Of a stretch of DNA of 7,817 nt, positions 1 through 5,827 are shown in pieces (the first letter of the stretch is position 1; every line of letters begins with the position of its first letter). This DNA is from Candidatus Aminicenantota bacterium (lineage in GTDB: Bacteria > Acidobacteriota > Aminicenantia > Aminicenantales > Aminicenantaceae): assembly GCA_030617525.1 (NCBI GenBank), contig JAUWVG010000089.1:1-7817 (forward strand). The letters are read 5' to 3'. The notes beneath the pieces were generated by a model. It saw nothing but the letters and a program-made list of their open reading frames with translations, was not told where the DNA came from and searched no databases. Made by a program: the position numbers and the translations under genes.

Positions 1-1077
1 CTCGGGATTATTGGGCCAAACGGATCGGGAAAAACCACTCTTCTCAAAATGATGAACGGTATTTTTTGGCCTGATAAAGGCAAAATTACAATTAGTGGAA
101 AAACTGGTGCTCTAATCGCTGTAGGATCTGGTTTTCATCTCATGCTCACAGGCCGTGAAAACATCTATATCAATGGCGCGATTTTAGGGCTCTCCAAAAA
201 GGAGGTTAATGAAAAAATAGATGAAATTATTGAATTTGCAGATATTGGGGAATTTATTGATTATCCAGTCAAATTTTATAGTTCAGGAATGTTTATCAGG
301 CTTGGTTTCTCCGTCGCAGTGACCGCAGAACCAGAAATACTTCTCATAGATGAGGTTCTAGCAGTCGGGGACTTAGCGTTTCAAAACAAGAGCTTCCAAA
401 GACTAGGGCAACTGAAGGAAAAGTCAAATGCTGCTGTTTTTGTCAGCCATAATCTCAATCATATCAGAAATTTGTGTGATAAAGTCATGATTCTAAATAG
501 AGGCAAACAATTTTTTTACGGAGATACACAGGAAGCCATTATTGAATACTATAAACTTATAGGAGAAGAAAAACTCCTAAAGATAAAAGAAAAAGGGATT
601 TCATATTTCGAGCACTTCTCATCTGGAGACATCCTTTTTCATAATTCTGGAATTTTTGACAATAATGAATCACAAGTGGACACGATTGCAAAGGGAGAGG
701 ATATTGTTTGTTACTTTGATTTTGAGCTCAAAGACTATAAAGAAGAATTGTTTTTTGCAGTTGGGATTCTGGATGAAAATAGAAAAAATTCCATCCTCCA
801 ATACAGTCATGACAACAACTTAAGATTCTGTCAGTTATCAAAGGGGAAATACAGGCTGGTCGTCCGGTTCGAAAATCCCAACCTCAGTCCTGGTATTTAT
901 TCTTCATCATTTGCGATCAGAGACAAGAAAACAGGAGCTACCTATGAACGAATCATTGGATTGAATCCTTTTTCAATCAGGGGAGAAATCATCCCTCGGG
1001 CGACTATACACACAAATAGTCAGTGGAAATTATCAAATTTTTCAGAAAAAAAAAAGACTCTAATATGCGAACATTGA
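1..1077 (+). CDS. wzt: Wzt-type polysaccharide ABC transporter ATPase, 5' end missing
   Basis: This is the nucleotide-binding subunit of an ABC exporter that moves lipid-linked polysaccharide, typically O-antigen, across the inner membrane. The frame is open from base 1, so the gene starts upstream; 358 codons are visible and, by family comparison, about 50-60 are missing. Numbering from base 1, Walker A (GPNGSGKT) is at residues 5-12, a GF...LTGREN segment typical of Wzt/KpsT/TagH ATPases follows, the degenerate signature YSSGM is at 93-97, Walker B ends in D117-E118 (LLIDE), and the H-loop histidine is H150 (FVSHN). From about residue 199 to 335 lies a beta-rich domain resembling the Wzt C-terminal carbohydrate-binding domain (it ends in an NLSPGIY...F pattern). 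In characterised Wzt proteins that domain recognises the finished glycan. The permease partner (Wzm) is expected upstream. An A10 run lies near the 3' end, and the next gene starts 19 bases downstream. Confidence 0.93.
   Translation, partial: LGIIGPNGSGKTTLLKMMNGIFWPDKGKITISGKTGALIAVGSGFHLMLTGRENIYINGAILGLSKKEVNEKIDEIIEFADIGEFIDYPVKFYSSGMFIRLGFSVAVTAEPEILLIDEVLAVGDLAFQNKSFQRLGQLKEKSNAAVFVSHNLNHIRNLCDKVMILNRGKQFFYGDTQEAIIEYYKLIGEEKLLKIKEKGISYFEHFSSGDILFHNSGIFDNNESQVDTIAKGEDIVCYFDFELKDYKEELFFAVGILDENRKNSILQYSHDNNLRFCQLSKGKYRLVVRFENPNLSPGIYSSSFAIRDKKTGATYERIIGLNPFSIRGEIIPRATIHTNSQWKLSNFSEKKKTLICEH
1046..1055 (+). repeat. A10 homopolymer in the last codons of the Wzt gene
   Basis: Ten consecutive A residues encode the E-K-K-K stretch ten codons before the stop at 1075-1077. 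It is the longest mononucleotide run I see in the window. Runs of this length can provoke transcriptional or replication slippage and sequencing indels. One extra A would move the stop to 1098-1100, overlapping the ATG of the next gene. Confidence 0.9.
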
Positions 1078-1087
1078 TCAGATTAAA

Positions 1088-1094
1088 AAGGAAG
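1088..1094 (+). promoter_or_regulatory. Ribosome binding site of the first methyltransferase
   Basis: AAGGAAG is a good Shine-Dalgarno match lying just ahead of the ATG at 1097. The spacing from the AGGA core to the start is short (4 bases). It supports the chosen start and independent initiation at this gene. Confidence 0.65.
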
Positions 1095-1096
1095 TT

Positions 1097-1840
1097 ATGA
1101 CACGATTCATTCTTATCTCTCCACAAAGATTGTCATTTAGAGATGTCAACCCGCATTTTAATCATATGGCTTATTCTCTAAGGCGCTATTTTATCGATGA
1201 ATTTTATGAAAGAAAAATCAAAGGATTTCCAGCAATTTTACATATTCTTGACCTCGGTGGAAAAAAAGAAAAAAAAAGAGGACAGTTCGACATCAACAAA
1301 CATCAACAAAACGTTATCTATGTGAACATCAATCCAGCATCTTCCCCTAATATTTTAGGCGACGGGTCAGCATTACCTATAAGTGACAATTCAATGGATA
1401 TCGTCATTTGTTCTGAATTATTAGAACATTCCCCCAATCCCATGACTATCCTTTTGGAAGCATGGCGTGTCTTGAAAGTAAATGGGACACTTTTGGCCAG
1501 TGCTCCGTTTCTTTTCAGGATTCATCCAGATCCAATTGATTATGCGAGATATTCAGATTATTTTTGGGGGAATGCATTGAGCGAAATCGGTTTCCAGAGT
1601 ATCAAGATTGAAAAACAGGGATATTTTTTCAGCGTTTTAGCTGATATGTTCAGGGGTTTAGTCAACCAATTAATAAATGATAATAAAATTCATAATCGTC
1701 TTTATACAAAATTCTCAATAAGATTTGTAAGTTGGGCAACAAAAAAAGCATTACATCTTGAAAAAAAACCCTATTTTAGTAGATCCAAATATTTCAAGAG
1801 TTATACGACGGGTTTTGGAATTACCGCGCAAAAAAAATAA
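1097..1840 (+). CDS. Class I SAM-dependent methyltransferase (Methyltransf_11-like), divergent cofactor site
   Basis: This 247-residue protein is probably a cytosolic methyltransferase acting on the glycan. The fold is recognisable from motif I (ILDLGG, residues 50-55), GDGSALP (88-94), the acidic-hydrophobic segment ending in SELLEH (106-111), a following EAWRVLK-x-NG element, and PIDYARY (146-152), which resembles the DYxR segment common in sugar-cluster methyltransferases. Two features are odd. The glycine-rich loop runs LDLGG-KKEKK-RG instead of the usual GxGxG, and N79 occupies the place at the end of strand beta-2 where an Asp or Glu normally holds the SAM ribose. These may be family features rather than decay, because the rest is well kept. 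The coding run across this loop is A7-G-A9, and the gene ends with A8 before its TAA. Position directly after wzt suggests a role in modifying or capping the exported chain (inference). The acceptor is unknown. Confidence 0.85.
   Translation: MTRFILISPQRLSFRDVNPHFNHMAYSLRRYFIDEFYERKIKGFPAILHILDLGGKKEKKRGQFDINKHQQNVIYVNINPASSPNILGDGSALPISDNSMDIVICSELLEHSPNPMTILLEAWRVLKVNGTLLASAPFLFRIHPDPIDYARYSDYFWGNALSEIGFQSIKIEKQGYFFSVLADMFRGLVNQLINDNKIHNRLYTKFSIRFVSWATKKALHLEKKPYFSRSKYFKSYTTGFGITAQKK
1261..1277 (+). repeat. A7-G-A9 tract in the methyltransferase motif I loop
   Basis: Seventeen bases with a single G encode the KKEKK stretch of the SAM-binding loop. A one-base indel in the A9 half (1269-1277) would disrupt the gene after about 60 codons, so this is a possible site of slippage or sequencing error. 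Confidence 0.85.
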
Positions 1841-1843
1841 ATC

Positions 1844-1847
1844 AGGA
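1844..1847 (+). promoter_or_regulatory. Ribosome binding site deciding a TTG start
   Basis: AGGA lies 8 bases before the TTG at 1856, an ideal spacing. No comparable site precedes the first in-frame ATG (1952), so this motif is the main reason for choosing the TTG start of the next gene. Confidence 0.6.
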
Positions 1848-1855
1848 TTATCAAA

Positions 1856-2881
1856 TTGCTTATTTTCAAAAAGCCAATAAAACAGCTAGTATATCTCACT
1901 GAAAATAAAGACTGGGTGATTAAATTCAACGGCAACAATATAATAAAGAATATGCCTGTCCATCTTCACCCAAAAATGTTATCCACTTATTCTCGATTCA
2001 AAAACAAAATTCTCCATTTTGGATCCAAACACCTTTTTTTCAACTCAGAAGGATTTTTAAAACCCCACCACTCAAATAAGGTCGCCCTGAGCTGGTATCA
2101 TGTCAATCCAAAAGACAAAGATATTAATACTCTCGATAGGGCAATGGAAAACATTGATATTTTGCACACTTCGTGCACTCTGACTTTTAATACTTTGATT
2201 TATAATGGAGCTCCTAAAAATAAAACCGTTTTGATTCCTCTAGGAGTGGACACTAAAATATTTAAGCCTCCGACTCTAGAGGAAACGGTTCATCTCAAGA
2301 GGAAACTTGGAATTCCAGGAGGAAGAGTTTGCATCGGATCTTTCCAGAAGGATGGAGACGGTTGGGAGGAAGGGAATGATCCTAAAATGATCAAAGGCCC
2401 TGATATTTTATGTGATGTCCTAGAAGAGCTCAATCAAGAATTTCCTATACATGTCCTGTTGACAGGTCCCTCCAGAGGTTATGTGAGGAATAGATTAAAT
2501 CGCTCAAATATCCCGTTCACCTATCATTATGCGAAAAATCCTCAAGAACTCGTCGAATTCTACAAAGTTCTAGATCTATACATCGTAAGTTCTCGCATCG
2601 AAGGTGGTCCTTTAGCTGTTCTTGAAACAATGGCTTGTGGAATTCCTCTTGTAACAACCAATGTCGGCTTAGTTCCTGATGTAATCAAAAACGGTGTAAA
2701 TGGATTCATTGCCGATAAAATCGACAAAACTAGCTTGGTGAACCTGGCAAAAAAAGTCATTCAGATGGAAGATAAAGATGAGTACCGCAGAATATCAAGA
2801 TCTTATGCTGAAAAATATGACTGGAAAATTATTGCTGAAAAATACTACACCGATATTTATTCAAAATTGTTGAGTGAATAA
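1856..2881 (+). CDS. GT-B fold glycosyltransferase, GT4-like
   Basis: This 341-residue protein is predicted to transfer a sugar from a nucleotide donor to the growing lipid-linked glycan, with retention of configuration if GT4. The C-terminal Rossmann domain carries GSFQKDGDGW (161-170), PKMIKGPD (176-183), LTGPSRG (202-208) and the EX7E motif (E249 to E257) within an S-R-I-E-G-G-P context, followed by MACGIPLVTT. K165 and K180 are candidate donor-phosphate contacts. The N-terminal half (about residues 1-130) is the acceptor domain. The start is taken as TTG because AGGA lies 8 bases upstream and the first 32 residues, including a DWVIKFNGNNI segment, look like the normal beginning of such enzymes; the alternative is ATG 1952. 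The gene begins 15 bases after the preceding stop and is followed one base later by another glycosyltransferase, so both probably act on one glycan. Sugar specificity cannot be read from the sequence. Confidence 0.88.
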   Translation: MLIFKKPIKQLVYLTENKDWVIKFNGNNIIKNMPVHLHPKMLSTYSRFKNKILHFGSKHLFFNSEGFLKPHHSNKVALSWYHVNPKDKDINTLDRAMENIDILHTSCTLTFNTLIYNGAPKNKTVLIPLGVDTKIFKPPTLEETVHLKRKLGIPGGRVCIGSFQKDGDGWEEGNDPKMIKGPDILCDVLEELNQEFPIHVLLTGPSRGYVRNRLNRSNIPFTYHYAKNPQELVEFYKVLDLYIVSSRIEGGPLAVLETMACGIPLVTTNVGLVPDVIKNGVNGFIADKIDKTSLVNLAKKVIQMEDKDEYRRISRSYAEKYDWKIIAEKYYTDIYSKLLSE

Positions 2882-2882
2882 A

Positions 2883-3884
2883 ATGAAATTACTGCGCTTA
2901 TTTATTTACTTTCAGACAATCGATAAACCATGGGGAGGAGGCAATCAGTTTCTCAGAGCTTTTGAAAATTTTATTTCTGAATCAAAGAAAGGAGAGGTAG
3001 ACCTAGTTTCAAATATTGATGGGGAATACGATATTTGTTTGATGAACTCATGGAACAGAGGTCCAGAGTTGTATCTGGATTTGAAAGCGATCACAAATTT
3101 AAAAAAGTTCGGCTATTCCAAATTCAGGAAAAGTATATTTAGGAAGCATCCACGAAAAAAAATAGTCCATAGACTCGATGGACTCCGAGCTGTGTATATA
3201 AACCAATTCCATGATGGCGACCGACTGCAGCTAGATGCCATGGCACTCGCAGACCATATCATATTCCAAAGTCAACATTGTCTAGAATCCTTCCAGAAAT
3301 ATGGGTATGATAAGAACAATTATTCAATAATCTACAATGGAGCTAATCAGAATATTTTCAATTCAACAAATAAGGCTTTTTGGGATGGATCCAGTGACCT
3401 TAAAGTTTTATCCTGCAGCTGGTCACAAAATCCCCTAAAAGGTTTTTCAGAAATTGCTCGTTTTTCTGAAATCGAAGGGATTAAAAGCTATTTTGTTGGT
3501 AGATGGCCTAAGGATATTGATCCAAAAAAAGTCAATCTCCTCCCCCCTCTTCCCCAGAAAGAACTTTCTTTTTACTATAAGAATTGTGACGTGTTTCTAC
3601 ATGCCGCAAAAAACGATCCGTGCCCTAATGTCGCTTTTGAAGCTTTATCAAGCGGCTTGCCTATGCTTTTTCACAATTCAGGTGGAACTCCGGAAATCGC
3701 ATCTCAATATGGTCTTCCTCTCCCGGAAAAACTTACCAGTGGAAACATCCGTGATCTAGCGGATCAAATGAAAATAAACTATACAAAATTCGTAAAAAAT
3801 ATCGAAAGAAATATGAATCATTTCTCGATTGAACGTGCTGCATTAGAATATATTCATACGTTCGGTGAAATTCTAGAAGAATAA
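2883..3884 (+). CDS. GT-B fold glycosyltransferase with D-X7-E in place of EX7E
   Basis: This 333-residue protein is a predicted cytoplasmic-side glycosyltransferase related to GT4. The N-terminus has DKPWGGGNQFLRAF (14-27), a glycine-rich acceptor-domain loop, then HRLDG (96-100) and a QSQHC...Y-G segment before the interdomain linker (IIYNGAN). The C-terminal domain has SWSQNPLKGF (179-188), with K186 the probable donor-phosphate lysine, and NDPCPNVAFEALSSGLP. There D245 replaces the first Glu of the EX7E motif and E253 is the second. ATG 2883 is chosen because it lies one base after the preceding TAA. A GTG at 2874 in the same frame would add three residues and overlap that stop; neither has a strong Shine-Dalgarno site, so translation may depend on the upstream gene. 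It is shorter than many GT4 enzymes but both domains are recognisable. Donor and acceptor are unknown. Confidence 0.83.
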   Translation: MKLLRLFIYFQTIDKPWGGGNQFLRAFENFISESKKGEVDLVSNIDGEYDICLMNSWNRGPELYLDLKAITNLKKFGYSKFRKSIFRKHPRKKIVHRLDGLRAVYINQFHDGDRLQLDAMALADHIIFQSQHCLESFQKYGYDKNNYSIIYNGANQNIFNSTNKAFWDGSSDLKVLSCSWSQNPLKGFSEIARFSEIEGIKSYFVGRWPKDIDPKKVNLLPPLPQKELSFYYKNCDVFLHAAKNDPCPNVAFEALSSGLPMLFHNSGGTPEIASQYGLPLPEKLTSGNIRDLADQMKINYTKFVKNIERNMNHFSIERAALEYIHTFGEILEE

Positions 3885-3886
3885 AG

Positions 3887-5062
3887 ATGAAAACAACTAA
3901 TTCCACCCAAATATGTCAAGCAAAAATGGCCCTCTTTTTTACAGCAAACTTGGGTTTGAAGACTTGGGCGGAAGTGGGGAATCTGGATCGAGAACTTGCT
4001 CTTTATCAAAGATTGTCCTCTGAATTGGCCGGAATAAACTTTGTGGCTTATGAAGGAAAAGAAGACCATCTTTATTCGAAAAAACTTGGAAACATCGAGC
4101 TATTGAGCACCAAGTGGTACCGCAGAACTCTCCAGACATCTCTTCAACTCTTCATCAAACACTATAGACAACTTAACAATTCTGATATTTTTAAAACTAA
4201 CCAGATTCTTGGTGCAGAAATACCTATTATGTTAAATCGATTTTTTAAGAAAAAATTAATTGTCAGGTGTGGATTCCTGAAAAGCTATTTTGTACAACAA
4301 AAAATTAAAAATAATCATATAACCGAATCTGATACACACACACTTTTAGACAATGTCATCAAGCAAGAAAATCATGTGTTTGCATCCGCAGATATTGGTG
4401 TTGTGAGTACAGCCTGGCAGCGCGATTTAGTCATCAACCGATTGAATATTTCTCCAAACAAAATCAAAGTCATCCCTAATTATGTTGTAACAGACATTTT
4501 CAAACCCAATCCTCAACTATCTAAAAAATATGATCTAGTATTTGTAGGAAGATCTGCTCCACAAAAAAATATCACAAATCTGTTGGAAGCACTTAATTAT
4601 CTGAAAAAAAACAAAAAAGAAATTTCTTTGGTTCTGGTCGGAAGCTGCTGCAATGATGTAGAAGTCAAAGAAAAAATCAACCAATATGGATTAACTGCTA
4701 TTTTTAAAGGGAATATTCCAAACTTTGAACTTCCTAACATTCTCAATCAATCAAAAGTTTTTGTAATACCCTCTTATTATGAAGGACATCCAAAAACCCT
4801 TCTTGAAGCGATGAGCTGCGGACTGCCAATTATTGGGACAGATACAATTGGGATAAAAAATGATATCCGGCATAGGGAAACAGGTTATCTCTGCAAGCCA
4901 GATTATTTAAGCATCGCGATAGCCATTGAAGCCATACTCCCGGACAAATCCCTTCTGAAAATTCTCGGAAAAAATGCCAGAGAATATATTCTTCAAAATT
5001 ATTCACTCGATAAAATTACTGAGCTTGAACTCTCCGTAATCCAGGAAGTCCTATCAAAATGA
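3887..5062 (+). CDS. GT-B fold glycosyltransferase, GT4 family
   Basis: This 391-residue protein has the clearest GT4 features of the three GT-B enzymes. The N-terminal domain has LKTWAEVGNLDREL (24-37), a pattern of acceptor-side GT4 domains, and DIFKTNQILGA around K103-Q106. The C-terminal donor domain opens with VFVGRSAPQKN, where R222 and K227 are the expected phosphate-binding pair, followed by a LVLVGS strand, and ends with YYEGHPKTLLEAMSCGLPII carrying E299 and E307 of EX7E. It probably adds one sugar of the repeat or core-linking region. The ATG at 3887 is two bases after the previous stop, with a modest GAAGA about 6 bases upstream. A second ATG at 3926 (M14) sits just before the first hydrophobic strand and could be the true start, but it has no ribosome site. 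The stop overlaps the next gene's start as ATGA. Confidence 0.9.
   Translation: MKTTNSTQICQAKMALFFTANLGLKTWAEVGNLDRELALYQRLSSELAGINFVAYEGKEDHLYSKKLGNIELLSTKWYRRTLQTSLQLFIKHYRQLNNSDIFKTNQILGAEIPIMLNRFFKKKLIVRCGFLKSYFVQQKIKNNHITESDTHTLLDNVIKQENHVFASADIGVVSTAWQRDLVINRLNISPNKIKVIPNYVVTDIFKPNPQLSKKYDLVFVGRSAPQKNITNLLEALNYLKKNKKEISLVLVGSCCNDVEVKEKINQYGLTAIFKGNIPNFELPNILNQSKVFVIPSYYEGHPKTLLEAMSCGLPIIGTDTIGIKNDIRHRETGYLCKPDYLSIAIAIEAILPDKSLLKILGKNAREYILQNYSLDKITELELSVIQEVLSK
5043..5048 (+). promoter_or_regulatory. Ribosome binding site inside the preceding gene
   Basis: AGGAAG lies 10 bases ahead of the ATG at 5059, inside the last codons of the upstream glycosyltransferase. With the ATGA stop-start overlap it supports coupled re-initiation at the second methyltransferase gene. 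Confidence 0.6.
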
Positions 5063-5823
5063 AATTCTTGCCGAAAGTTCTGCTGATTCATGCCTTTGCC
5101 AAATATTGCAGCCGATTCAAAACGGCAAATCGGGTAGACATAATGATAAGAACTATACGACTGGCCATACGCAATGATTCTCCCCGTGAAAAGCTAAATT
5201 TTCTTCTGGAGATGGATAGAAATTTATATGGCCTAGAACAAAAAGCAGCCGTCGAGTATGGGAAAGGGATACATCCTAAACATAGACTTATCAACTACAA
5301 ACAGTTTTTTACAGAAAATCTGAATCCCAAAGAAAACATATTGGATATTGGATGTGGCAATGGTTTTCTCAGCTACGAAGTTGTATCAAAAGTACCTGAA
5401 GTGAAAGTTTTAGGAATTGAACTGGACAAAAGGAATATTGAGTATGCCCAAAAACACTTTGTCCATCCAAACCTGACTTTTGTTCAGGGGGATGCAATCA
5501 AAGAACTCCCAGATAAAAAGTTTAATGTCATAATTCTATCTAATATCTTGGAGCATATAGAAAATCGTGTCGATTTTTTAAAGGATATTGTATTCAAACT
5601 AAATCCTTCCCGTCTTCTTATTCGGGTGCCTCTTTTCGAACGGGAATGGCGAACAGCCCTCAAGAAAGAACTGGGAGTGGATTATCGATTGGATGATACA
5701 CACTTTATAGAATATACAACTGAAAGTTATCTTTCGGAGCTCCATTTGGCTCGATTAAAGCCGACAAAAATTGAATACAGATGGGGTGAAATATGGAGTG
5801 TCGTCACTCCTTTATCAGAATGA
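5059..5823 (+). CDS. Class I SAM-dependent methyltransferase
   Basis: This 254-residue protein is a predicted cytosolic methyltransferase with a canonical cofactor site: motif I ILDIGCGNG (94-102), the ribose-binding acid E121 in GIELD, GDAIKELP with D145 at the adenine-contact position, and LSNILEHI (160-167). About 80 residues precede the Rossmann core, mostly basic and helical-looking, and could form a substrate lid. The C-terminal part (FEREW..., DDTHFIEYT) contains the D-x-x-H-x-x-x-Y/F segment common in small-molecule and sugar methyltransferases. It is embedded among glycosyltransferase genes, overlapping the previous one by four bases and followed by the next after four, so its substrate is probably a sugar of the same glycan. 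O-methylation of a residue or of the chain end is the simplest idea, unproven. An alternative is a role in making a methylated nucleotide-sugar donor. Confidence 0.88.
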   Translation: MKFLPKVLLIHAFAKYCSRFKTANRVDIMIRTIRLAIRNDSPREKLNFLLEMDRNLYGLEQKAAVEYGKGIHPKHRLINYKQFFTENLNPKENILDIGCGNGFLSYEVVSKVPEVKVLGIELDKRNIEYAQKHFVHPNLTFVQGDAIKELPDKKFNVIILSNILEHIENRVDFLKDIVFKLNPSRLLIRVPLFEREWRTALKKELGVDYRLDDTHFIEYTTESYLSELHLARLKPTKIEYRWGEIWSVVTPLSE

Positions 5824-5827
5824 ATCT

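Noticed and set aside
2560..2760. Minus-strand open frame opposite the first GT-B gene
   Set aside because: It lies wholly antisense to the conserved EX7E region, has no ribosome site and no recognisable motif, so it is a shadow of the real gene.
3454..3759. Open frame of about 100 codons in another + frame inside the second GT-B gene
   Set aside because: It overlaps well-conserved glycosyltransferase motifs in the main frame and encodes a low-complexity hydrophobic sequence with no domain pattern.
3854..4139. Two overlapping minus-strand open frames at a gene junction
   Set aside because: Both are antisense to the N-terminus of the third GT-B enzyme, have no start signals and no familiar motifs.
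5771..5827. N-terminal extension of the first GT2 gene from TTG 5771
   Set aside because: The 19 extra residues overlap the methyltransferase gene, do not resemble a GT2 N-terminus, and ATG 5828 sits directly before the first beta strand.
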